This document shows, one piece after another, positions 1-9,347 of a DNA stretch of 64,000 nucleotides. Where the stretch lies: assembly GCF_021462225.1 (NCBI RefSeq), contig NC_061797.1, positions 25,505,093 through 25,569,092 of the forward strand, in the 5' to 3' direction. This DNA comes from Girardinichthys multiradiatus. Its lineage: Eukaryota > Chordata > Actinopteri > Cyprinodontiformes > Goodeidae. The notes below the pieces were generated by a model. It was not told the origin of the DNA and did not search any database. It saw only the letters and a list, made by a program, of their open reading frames with translations. The position numbers and the translations under genes were made by a program. Positions within the stretch are counted from its first letter, which is position 1, and the number at the start of each line of letters is the position of its first letter.

Positions 1-937
1 CAAGCACCTTTACCCTCAGTTTCTTTTGCAATGCAGTGGTCGTCTTGGAGAAGCGTTTGGGGTCATTATCATGTTGGAATACTGCCCTGCGGCCCAGTTT
101 CCAGAGGAAGGGGATCATGCTCTGCTTCAGTATGTCACAGTACCAAATACATTTATTTTGGTCTCATCAGACCACAAGACATGGCTCCAGTAATCCATAT
201 CCTTAGTCTGCTTGTCTTCAGTGAACTTGTAGACTTTCTTGTGCCTCGTCTTAATTCTGGGACAACACCCATGCAGACCAATTTGATGCAGTGTGTGGAG
301 TATGGTCTGGGCACTGACAGGCTGATCCCCACCCCTTCAACCTCTGCAGCAATGCTGGCAGCTCTCATATGTCTATTTTCAAAAGACAACTTCTGCATAT
401 GATGCTGAGCATGTTCACTCAATTTCTTTCGTCATCCATGGTGAGGTCTGTTCTGATAAACTGCTGATTGGTCTTGGCCACCATGCTGCAGCTCAGTTTT
501 AGGGTGTTGGCAATCCTCTTATAGCTTAGGCCATCTCTATGTAGAGCAACAATTCTTTTTTCAGATCCTCAGAGAGTTCTTTGCCATGAGATGCCATGTG
601 AAACCTCCTGTGACCAGTATGAGAGAGTGTGAGAGCGATTACACCAATATTGACACACCTGCTTCCCATTCACACCTTATAACACTAAAAAGTCATATGA
701 CACCAGGAAGGGAAACATGCTAATTGGGCACAATTTTGACATTTTGACTTAGCAGTTTAGACATTAGTTATGTGCTGAGTTACTTTGAGAGGACAGCAAA
801 TTTACACTGTTATACATGTTGTGCACAGACTACTTTACATTTAACCAAACTGTCATATCTTCAGTGTTGTTCCATGAAAAGATATAATAAAATATTTACA
901 AAAATATGAGGGGTGTACTCACTTCTGTGAGATACTA
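1..937 (-). mobile_element. Decayed Tc1-like DNA transposon, cut by the window edge
   Basis: Read on the minus strand, this is the 5' portion of a Tc1/mariner element. The outer end at about 909-937 reads, in reverse complement, as a terminal repeat of the form TATCTCACAGAAGTGAGTAC, which I recognise as the end of a common fish Tc1 family. The transposase begins at 597 with MASHGKELSEDLK, a usual start for the family. One base is missing about 14 codons in, so that frame stops soon after. The normal frame resumes downstream, meets an in-frame stop (RN*), and continues as the 89-codon open stretch at 422-153. The DDE catalytic part would lie beyond coordinate 1. The element is therefore a dead copy. 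Confidence 0.8.
153..597 (-). pseudogene. Tc1-like transposase N-terminal part, frameshifted
   Basis: This is a cut-and-paste transposase remnant. The first codons from 597 on the minus strand give MASHGKELSEDLK. A one-base deletion shifts the frame, and an in-frame TGA follows near 421. The segment from 422 to 153 then reads MSEHAQHHMQKLSFENRH, typical of the linker and second helix-turn-helix region of fish Tc1 transposases. The remaining visible sequence toward coordinate 1 is also transposase-like but out of frame. No functional protein is expected. Confidence 0.7.
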
Positions 938-3900
938 TATTTATTGTGGCTAAACCTGCAGGAGAAAGGTTTACAGAAAGTGCTCACTGATTTATTTGGT
1001 AATGTGATACATAGACATTAGCAGGTGTGTTGTGCTGACAGAGACATAGAAAGTAAAAACCATGGTAAAGGAACAGTTTCTTATCTGAGAAACTTTACGC
1101 TCACAAACAATACCCATTTTCACCTCAGTGGTTTGGCTGCTGTCTCAAAGTTGGAGATACCTGTCATTGCTGTGCCATAAACTGTGTTGTTTCGTCTTCA
1201 TCAATCTTGAAGCCAAAATTCTAATTTTTTCATATCCTTGGCGCAAAATGTGTTTCCGACAAAAAGACTGCTTTTGTTTGGCAGTGAGAAAACAATCCTT
1301 CCTACCTGTGTTTACTTCCAAAGAGCTCAACCACATTTCCTAGATGATAATTGTATTATAAGTCGTCTCCATATTCTTTTCCTGGGGCCGCCAATTAGCA
1401 TCTACAGAGCCAGTTGACATACTTCAGTTAGAAAGGTCGACTTGTAAACACTACATCATTGTCCATACATGCTTGTGCCATCTTGTTTTAGAGGGAATGT
1501 GAACAATTACAAGTCACGATAAACATTTGGTTTTAATTTGTAACCGCCCTTCTTTTCAAAGTACAGAAAAGAGCAAACGTTTGCTTAAAAATTTACTACT
1601 GTAACCTGTGGTTGGTCCACTGACAAGCACACCTTTTATTTTATGTGTCTTCAATTGAAGTTATAAGACCTCTGTGTTAATATCAAGAAGCTTCTAATAT
1701 TGTCCCATTAGCAACTGCTGTCATTCAGACACACAGTGTTGGCCTGATTTAAATAAAATGAAATGAAGATGGTTGTTTCTGCTTCCTTGGCTTCACTCAT
1801 TGCCATAAACATATGCTCTGTGCCCGCTTCTTTCCATCTTATTTATGGCTTTAATTTGTTGTGTGGGCTGCACAAGAAATCAAATTTAATCCAATCCTCG
1901 CAGGGACCCTGTCATATAATAACATGGTAATTTCTGTGTATCCTTTTGAAAAATGAGGAAATTAATTCTTCCTGACATGTTCTAATTATTCCAGTGTGAA
2001 CAGGGGATGGGATGCCCTCCCTTCTCCTATCCTCCCGCACCCCCCAGCTCCCTAAGTGTCAGTTGCCAACGGGTGTCGAGGTGCTAATGCTGACCAGCAG
2101 CGCGTTTAATTTGAAACATGAGCAGACACCTTTCAACACACCTTCCTAATGTTGGAGTGGCTCACACAAATTAATTCACTACTCATCTGGCAACGCTGAC
2201 TGAAATGCGTGTGTATGTCTGTGAGCAATGTGTGCAATCGTATGTTGCAATATAGGGATAGAAGCACCACTTGGACATTTCAGATTAGTAAAGGAAACTA
2301 AAGGTGTGTGTGTACACATACATTTTGTCAGTGTGCTCCGTTTGTGCTTGACCAACTATCGCTATTTTTTTCAAGGGTCTAGATGTTAAATGGGCTTGAT
2401 GGTGAGATTTAGGAATTGCCTGAAAGTTTTTTTTCCTTTCTCCATCTCTTTTTTTTTCCAAACCAAAAGTAACTCGTCCCCCTTAGCATCAAAGAGAACC
2501 TTGACAGACCTATTTGACTGTCATCGGCAAGGTCTTTGGCTCATCATTTTACAAAATTTGTTTTCTTTCATTTTCTGAAATCAAATCAAATTATTTCTGT
2601 TTACTAAATGGCAGGATACTGAGCGAGATAATTTGACTTTCTTCAGAGTTATACTTTTCAACCACTAAAACTATTATGCCATAATTTGGGAAGCAGAGAT
2701 GATGATGCTGTGGCTTCATAAGCTTCTGATTAGCCACAAGATTTGAGGCACATATTTGGATGTATTTTGAGGCCACACCTCAACGATACTGCTTCCTTGT
2801 GGAACATCATGGAAAACCTATAATGAATCTGCTAAAATATCAGGAAGGTAATTGTGGAACCCCACACTCTTGTTCATACTTAAGTACGATTTTCAGATGG
2901 CTGGAGGTGCGACATTCATCTCTTCAAATAATCACCTATGGTCCGATGATGCTAAAACTAAAGCTTGTGGCCATAATGACAGTCATTACATTTTAAGAAA
3001 AAAGGGAAATCTTTAAACTTTTTAAATTTTTTGGATTGTATGTAAAATATTTTAGCATCAGAGACAGCCTACCATGAAGTTTAAGTTTAAAACCACAAGC
3101 TGTAACTGATTGGTTGTGATATCTTTGAGCCAATTAGAAATGCATCATGATTACATAAAACAGACCATGGATATATGAAAATTGTTCAGGTCACCTTGTA
3201 GCTCAGACAAGAATGAGGCAACTTCATGGTCCTTCTCCTATGTCTTCAGTCCCCGCTATCATCTCCCTGTTTTGGATCTTTGTAAATTAAGCCCTGTGGA
3301 ACATCAGATTCATTAGCCTCTGGCTAGGTTGCTTCTGTGTTGGCTCTCTTGTTAGCTGTTAAACACAATAGATTACTTCTATCCATAGTCTACTTTTCTG
3401 GAGACTGTTGGGGCTAACCCTCCACTTTTATACTAGCTTATTTAAGGGAACATACAAACTAACCTGGGATGCTGTAACTGCTATGCTCTGTGCAGCTAAC
3501 TTCTGTCTCTTGTTGTGGGCTGCGCACTATGTAAGCCTGTTAATGATTGAAGACTGAGAGTGGCGTCTCATGCCAAGACCCACATGGCTGCTGGCGTTGC
3601 ATTAAATCAGCAGTCAATTTGACTAGAAGCTTGAAATCTGGGCTAGGTTAAGGGATGTGCTGAAGCTGTGTTAATAGCTAGCTTGCTGTCCATATGGTAG
3701 TGCTTTAATAGCGCACATTTGTTGCAGATGGTGGGAGACTTGGTCAAGCAGAGGCAGCCTTTGGCAGAAGCTCTTTCTTTGAACGGCTGCTGAGCTGCTT
3801 GGACTGGCCCAGGCCAACTTAGTAAAGTCTATACTCTTACCACCAGTTTTTTTGTTTTTTTGAGTCTTTTTTTGAGTCTTGACGAATACAAGTGTTTTTT

Positions 3901-5788
3901 GTTTAGAGCACAGAGATTTAGGTTTAGCCATTTTCTCTAAAACCCATACATTCCATTCTTAGTATAAGTTCAGTTTTTTCTGACCACAGTGAATCAGCTG
4001 AGAAAACATGAATACAGAGAGTAACAGAGAGAAAGAATATGGAGTACAACCAAAGATAAAGATAGAAACTTTGCTTGGTCTGCCCTACTTTATTTGTCCT
4101 CCTGTAACCCTTTTGAACGGTCTGTGATTGTGATTTTTTCTTCACATTCAATGCATTTTAAAACAAATTAAGTTAAATGGACATATTTTTTCCATACATT
4201 AACTTTAGAGTGAATTCATATTTGTGCTGATGATTGTTTTGGTTTGTGTGTGCCTGCACTGGGTGCTTTTTGCACTCCCAGAAGTGAGGAGACACGCTTG
4301 ATCTGCTCTGCTCTGTTTGACGGTTGTTTTCTCACGTTGTCACTGGCTCAGTGTGCTGTGGCATGGTGATGGTATTATGTGCTCTGGGCCCAACAGAGTG
4401 GAGAAAAGAGCAGGGCTGCAAGTACCCCTGGCTATGCCACTCCCGCCTCCCCAGACACCTCATTGTGAGAAAAGTCTCGGCTGAGCCCTTTGGGCCTTGT
4501 GGAGCCACTGCTTCGCTAAGTGCTGGCCAGGCTGAAAGGCACAGTGTCCTTGGGCTTGGCTCATTCTTTCCATTTTCTCACAGGCTTTGTCTCCTAAGCC
4601 ACTTGAGCAAGAAGGGAAAATGCCAAATTACACCCATGCAACTAAAACTTAAGGTGTTTAAGGGCCGAGATGTCATTTGCCATTGGGCTTGTGTTTCTTA
4701 TGATTATTTTTCTCTGCTTTTTTCCAATTACAAGTTTTAAAAGTAGCAGTTTTCACAGCAGCCATGCGTTGTGTTGACTCTACGCCTTATGAACTGGAAA
4801 AGACAATGAAGAGAATAAATACTTAGGTGAAATATCTCTATATATTAGTGACAGTTTACAAGGTACTTTTTTTCAAATCAGAATAGCAGGATATCTTTAG
4901 TGAAAGAAAAAAATTTTAACTTCAGCAGCCAGGAACATTTCTACGAACAAAATTCGTTCTGTGAAATTTCTACTCTTTTCCTACCAGTTTAAAAAAAAGC
5001 ATGTGAGTCCCAATCAGTTTTCAACCTTAACATAATAAAAAGTGTACATTACACAGACCAATAACATTGCCTAATGGAAACCTGTTGTAAGTCAATTTTA
5101 GCCATGTGTCTCCAGATTTTTTTGTGGCAACAGCTTCTGAGCGACCTATACAAGTGGTGACATCATGACCACATCCTTTTGCCTCATTGGCGCTGTGATT
5201 CCCAGCTCGGGTCCCTTGTGGCCGAGCTCCTAGAAGCCACAGCAGCCTCACCACACATGGGCTGCAGCTGGACCACCGCTGGCTACTCTGAACAGACTGG
5301 ATCTGTGGTTACAGGGGCTGGATCCGCATCCATATATCTGCACACAGTCGTGGATACGGGCTGTATGGAGATCAGTAGGCAGGGTTTATTTGATGCAAAC
5401 ATATCATCAGTGCAAACCGATGTTGTATGCAAATCCAATCCCTAAATGGAAAGAGATGTAATTAATGATGTCAGTTCATAAAAAAAGAGGATGGGTTCCA
5501 AGTCATATTTTTTGCTTTAATTAAAGACGTAGGATTCTGTAAAAGAAGATATATGATCAGTGTGTTTTTCTTTCCTTTATTCCCCCTTTTTTCCTCCTTC
5601 CCCCTCTCTTTTTGCTCTTCTTCCTGATTATAACTCATTTCACAGTTAAAAAAAAGATGTTCTCTCTGATTTTTCCTACCAGAACCCCACTCGCTGACAT
5701 GGAGGGCTTTCTTCGTAGCAGCTTTTTACTGAGGTTAGTTTCTTTTCTGTTGTTGTCATTTAGGATCACAGGTCGGGCAAGGGTTGTA
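938..5788. other. Noncoding DNA upstream of the sox6 coding exons
   Basis: I see no convincing exon, RNA gene or recognisable transposon here. Open frames are short and lack coding character. About 1780-2170 is richer in homeodomain-type TTAATT sites and reads like possible conserved noncoding DNA, but this is composition only. A GC-richer patch at about 5170-5340 is open in one frame without recognisable protein content. Since sox6 is read left to right and its first coding exon starts with a splice acceptor, this stretch is probably 5' intron or 5' flank. Confidence 0.5.
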
Positions 5789-5988
5789 CAGGTCCTTCTC
5801 AAAATATTAGCATATTGTGATAAAGTTCATTATTTTCCATAATGTCATGATGAAAATTTAACATTCATATATTTTAGATTCATTGCACACTAACTGAAAT
5901 ATTTCAGGTCTTTTATTGTCTTAATACGGATGATTTTGGCATACAGCTCATGAAAACCCAAAATTCCTATCTCACAAAATTAGCATAT
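5789..5988 (+). repeat. Left inverted repeat of Tc1-like element A
   Basis: This 200-bp repeat pairs with 8579-8778 in reverse complement with very few mismatches. TA at 5787-5788 is the likely target duplication. The copies share the inner boundary TTAGCATAT, beyond which they diverge. Confidence 0.9.
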
Positions 5989-6116
5989 CATTAAAAGGGT
6001 CTCTAAACGAGCTATGAACCTAATCATCTGAATCAATGAGTTAACTCTAAACACCTGCAAAAGATTCCTGAGGCCTTTAAAACTCCCAGCCTGGTTCATC
6101 ACTCAAAACCCCAATC

Positions 6117-6644
6117 ATGGGTAAGACTGCCGACCTGACTACTGTCCAGAAGGCCACTATTGACACCCTCAAGCAAGAGGGTAAGACACAGAAAGAAATT
6201 TCTGAACGAATAGGCTGTTCCCAGAGTGCTGTATCAAGGCACCTCAGTGGGAAGTCTGTGGGGAGCAAAAAGTGTGGCAGAAAACGCTGCACAACGAGAA
6301 GAGGTGACCGGACCCTGAGGAAGATTGTGGAGAAGGGCCGATTCCAGACCTTGGGGGACCTGCGGAAGCAGTGGACTGAGTCTAGACTAGAAACATCCAG
6401 AGCCACCGTGCACAGGTGTGTGCAAGAAATGGGCTACAGGTGCCGCATTCCCCAGACCTGGGCTACAGAGAAGCAGCACTGGACTGTTGCTCAGTGGTCC
6501 AAAGTACTTTTTTCGGATGAAAGCAAATTCTGCATGTCATTCGGAAATCAAGGTGCCAGAGTCTGGAGGAAGACTGGGGAGAAGGAAATGCCAAGATGCC
6601 AGAAGTCCAGTGTCAAGTACCCTTACAGCCTTCAGTCAGACTGA
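6117..6644 (+). pseudogene. Tc1-like element A transposase, 5' half (truncated)
   Basis: This is the N-terminal portion of a DDE transposase. The protein starts MGKTADLTTVQKATIDTLK and carries a helix-turn-helix (around residues 20-45, SERIGCSQSAVSRHLSGKS) followed by a basic linker with GRKR. SDESKF at about residue 134 supplies the first catalytic aspartate. From memory of the family, some residues between CRIP and TWATEKQ (about residue 116) seem to be missing, which suggests an in-frame deletion. True transposase sequence ends at about KSSVKYP (near 6622). The rest (YSLQSD, stop) comes from the inserted 375-bp repeat. The remaining catalytic domain continues at about 8046 after the insert. 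Confidence 0.8.
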
Positions 6645-6993
6645 AAGCACACATCAACAACTTGACGGTCACGAACACATGAGCTCTCCCCACCCTTTGC
6701 CTCCACTCGTTTCACAGTTTTAACATCCTGCAGGTCAGGCTCTCTGTGTCTTCATACTGCATGCTCTTGTCTGTCCACTCTCCTCATCTGCCCCTGACTT
6801 GCTAAACACCCTTATCAGGGTTGGCTGGTTTAGGCAATCACTGGCAAATCCGTCTTGTGATGTACTCTTGTTTCCTGTTTCGTCCTGTGTTTGTCTTCGC
6901 CCTAATGTAAAGATTTGCATTATTTTTGTCTTTACCCATCCTGGGATCCTAATTAAAAATGTGTGCTGTCATTATACACAGTGGAAGTAAATA
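6619..6993. repeat. 375-bp direct repeat R, left copy
   Basis: This segment is the same length as 8973-9347 and, by eye, differs at only two positions (6851 C versus 9205 A; 6876 T versus 9230 C). Both copies start ACCCTTACAGCC and end AGTGGAAGTAAATA. Flanks on both sides differ, so the unit has defined borders. I see no terminal inverted repeats, no TG...CA ends and no coding potential. It could be a nonautonomous element, a solo LTR-like piece or a recently duplicated segment; I do not recognise the family. This copy sits exactly where the transposase of element A is broken. Confidence 0.85.
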
Positions 6994-7282
6994 CATATCT
7001 TTTTTGTAAGTTGTGATTTATGACATTCTGCTTTTACACATAGATCAGAGTGATGTGCAGAGTTAGTTTTCCAGTACACACAGTGTTTTGTATTCTGGTT
7101 ATTAGTGTAATATCAAACTTTTCTGATCTGCACAGAGCACCTTTATCCATGTGGTTGCTCTGTTCTCCACATGAGCTATGGCAAACTGCAAAAAAAAGAT
7201 GTGTTCTTGCTTTCTTTTAATGGCGGATTTCTCCTTGTCACTATTCTATAAAGGCCAGATTTAGGAGTGCATTACTAATAGT
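6994..7282. other. Unassigned sequence inside the nested insertion
   Basis: This stretch lies between the left 375-bp repeat and an antisense Tc1 fragment. It is AT-rich, has no open frame of note, and I do not recognise it. It may be an eroded part of the neighbouring Tc1 fragment or unrelated genomic filler carried in with it. Confidence 0.4.
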
Positions 7283-7630
7283 TAACAGGTTCTCCCACCT
7301 AAGCTGTGAATCTCTACAAAGTCTGTCAGAGTTACAATGGACCTGTCAGTTTTGGTGGCCTGATATTTCTTGGTAGGGTTTCAATGTTGCCATAATTTCC
7401 CCATTCCTGGATGGTGTTATAAGCAGTGCTCCATGGAGATGTATAAAACTTGGCATATGTTGTATTGTTTTTATTTAACCCTGCTTTAAACTTCTATACA
7501 ACTTTAACCTTGACCTGACTGTTGTTTTACTTGGTCTTCATGGTGCTGTTTTTTTCATTAATGTTCTTTTGCAAGTCTCTAAAACCTTTACAGAATACCT
7601 GGATTTATTGTCAAGTAACACAGGTAAAAT
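7283..7630 (-). mobile_element. Tc1-like element C fragment, antisense
   Basis: On the minus strand this reads as the 5' leader and start of a widespread fish Tc1 family. It includes the stretch that in other copies encodes the first helix-turn-helix and the linker (reverse complements of CTGTGAATCTCTACAAAGTC and GGACCTGTCAGTTTTGGTGG). The same family is seen in decayed form at about 17740, 23199 and 50820. Only the 5' end is present. It stops right at the TA that precedes the inverted repeat of element B (7632), so B probably inserted into or next to it. Confidence 0.65.
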
Positions 7631-7631
7631 A

Positions 7632-8046
7632 CAGGGGTTGGACAATGAAACTGAAACACGTGTCATTTTAGTGTGGGAGGTTTCATGGCTAAATTGGACC
7701 AGCCTGGTAGCCAGTCTTCATTGATTGCACATTGCACCAGTAAGAGCAGAGTGTGAAGGTTCAATTAGCTGGGTAAGAGCACAGTTTTGCTCAAAATATT
7801 GAAATGCACACAACATTATGGGTGACATACCAGAGTTCAAAAGAGGACAAATTGTTGGTGCACGTCTTGCTGGCGCATCTGTGACCAAGACAGCAAGTCT
7901 TTGTGATGTATCAAGAGCCACGGTCTCCAGGGTAATGTCAGCATACCACCAAGAAGGACAAACCACATCCAACAGGATTAACTGTGGATGCAAGAGGAAG
8001 CTGTCTGAAAGGGATGTTCAGGTGCTAACCCGGATTGTATCCAAAA
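7632..8046 (+). mobile_element. Tc1-like element B, 5' half only
   Basis: The fragment opens with CAGGGGTTGGACAATGAAAC, the terminal sequence of a known fish Tc1 family, preceded by TA at 7630-7631. It runs through the leader into a transposase starting at 7818 (MGDIPEFKRGQIVGARLAG). The element breaks near 8043-8049. There is no 3' half and no matching right inverted repeat, because sequence switches to the 3' half of element A. About two thirds of the transposase is missing. Confidence 0.8.
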
Positions 8047-8501
8047 AGTCAGTGATGGTCTGGGGTGCCGTGTCAGCTGCTGGTGTTGGTCCACTGTGTT
8101 TTATCAAGGGCAGGGTCAATGCAGCTAGCTATCAGGAGATTTTGGAGCACTTCATGCTTCCATCTGCTGAAAAGCTTTATGGAGATGAAGATTTCATTTT
8201 TCAGCACGACCTGGCACCTGCTCACAGTGCCAAAACCACTGGTAAATGGTTTACTGACCATGGTATCACTGTGCTCAATTGGCCTGCCAACTCTCCTGAC
8301 CTGAACCCCATAGAGAATCTGTGGGATATTGTGAAGAGAACGTTGAGAGACTCAAGACCCAACACTCTGGATGAGCTAAAGGCCGCTATCGAAGCATCCT
8401 GGGCGTCCATAAGACCTCAGCAGTGCCACAGGCTGATTGCCTCCATGCCATGCCGCATTGAAGCAGTCATTTCTGCAAAAGGATTCCCGACCAAGTATTG
8501 A
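7818..8501 (+). pseudogene. Chimeric Tc1-like transposase frame (B head, A tail)
   Basis: This open frame of 227 codons joins two unrelated Tc1 families. Residues 1 to about 76 (MGDIPEFKRGQIV to RIVSKK) are the DNA-binding part of family B, with a helix-turn-helix around KTASLCDVSRATVSRVMSAY. From about residue 77 (SVMVWGAVSAAGVGP) to the end (AKGFPTKY) it is the catalytic part of family A. It keeps the second catalytic aspartate region (FQHDLAPAH) and the third acidic region (SPDLNPIENLW). The first catalytic aspartate (SDE motif) is absent because it lies in the skipped segment, so cleavage activity is not expected. A DNA-binding product or regulator cannot be excluded from sequence. The stop at 8499-8501 is the native family A stop. 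Confidence 0.8.
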
Positions 8502-8578
8502 GTGCATAACTGTACATGATTATTTGAAGGTTGATGTTTTTTGTATAAAAAACACTTTTCTTTTATTGGTCGGATGAA

Positions 8579-8778
8579 ATATGCTAATTTTGTGAGATAG
8601 GAATTTTGGGTTTTCATGAGCTGTATGCCAAAATCATCCATATTAAGACAATAAAAGACCTGAAATATTTCAGTTAGTGTGCAATGAATCTAAAATATAT
8701 GAATGTTAAATTTTCATCATGACATTATGGAAAATAATGAACTTTATCACAATATGCTAATATTTTGAGAAGCACCTG
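8579..8778 (-). repeat. Right inverted repeat of Tc1-like element A
   Basis: This is the reverse-complement partner of 5789-5988, ending AAGCACCTG, with TA at 8779-8780. It lies about 75 bp after the stop codon of the chimeric transposase frame, the normal arrangement for the 3' end of this family. Confidence 0.9.
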
Positions 8779-8972
8779 TATAGCGGGCACACTTTGGGGG
8801 CTTAATCTTTCTGACACATTTTTAGTTGTGGACTTTGCCCTGTGTGTGCGTGCACATGCTTGGGTGTGCGCATGTGTTTGTATGTTTGAAAGACTGTCCA
8901 ACAAAGTTTCTTGCATATTTGCCCAAGTTGTTACAATTGTGTTGATGTAGTGTGTGGCTGAGAAGCATGCTC

Positions 8973-9347
8973 ACCCTTACAGCCTTCAGTCAGACTGAAA
9001 GCACACATCAACAACTTGACGGTCACGAACACATGAGCTCTCCCCACCCTTTGCCTCCACTCGTTTCACAGTTTTAACATCCTGCAGGTCAGGCTCTCTG
9101 TGTCTTCATACTGCATGCTCTTGTCTGTCCACTCTCCTCATCTGCCCCTGACTTGCTAAACACCCTTATCAGGGTTGGCTGGTTTAGGCAATCACTGGCA
9201 AATCAGTCTTGTGATGTACTCTTGTTTCCCGTTTCGTCCTGTGTTTGTCTTCGCCCTAATGTAAAGATTTGCATTATTTTTGTCTTTACCCATCCTGGGA
9301 TCCTAATTAAAAATGTGTGCTGTCATTATACACAGTGGAAGTAAATA
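8973..9347. repeat. 375-bp direct repeat R, right copy
   Basis: This copy matches 6619-6993 in the same orientation with two visible differences. It lies 194 bp outside the right end of element A, separated by unique sequence (8779-8972) containing a TG-rich patch. The pair could recombine unequally and delete the 2-kb segment between them. Confidence 0.85.

Larger units (their letters stand above)
5789..8778 (+). mobile_element. Composite Tc1-like element A with 200-bp inverted repeats, interrupted by nested elements
   Basis: The two ends are near-perfect inverted copies: 5789-5988 on the left and 8579-8778 on the right. Each has CAGGT[C/G]CTTCTCAAAATATT at its outer end and is flanked by the TA that Tc1 elements duplicate. 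Long inverted repeats of about 200 bp fit the IR/DR class of fish Tc1 transposons. The family should carry one transposase of roughly 340 codons. Here the 5' part (from 6117) and the 3' part (to 8501) are separated by about 1.4 kb of foreign sequence (about 6619-8045). That insert contains a 375-bp repeat, a fragment of a second Tc1 family on the opposite strand, and the 5' half of a third. Both ends look intact, so the unit could in principle be moved by a transposase supplied from elsewhere (inference). Confidence 0.85.

Noticed and set aside
4324..4740. 138-codon open frame on the + strand
   Set aside because: It has no recognisable domain, no splice context or promoter, and composition like the surrounding intron.
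6619..9347. An LTR retrotransposon with 375-bp LTRs and a 2-kb interior
   Set aside because: The interior contains the 3' half and right end of Tc1-like element A, whose left half lies outside the first repeat. There are no TG...CA ends, primer-binding site, polypurine tract or gag/pol frames, and flanking target duplications were not found.
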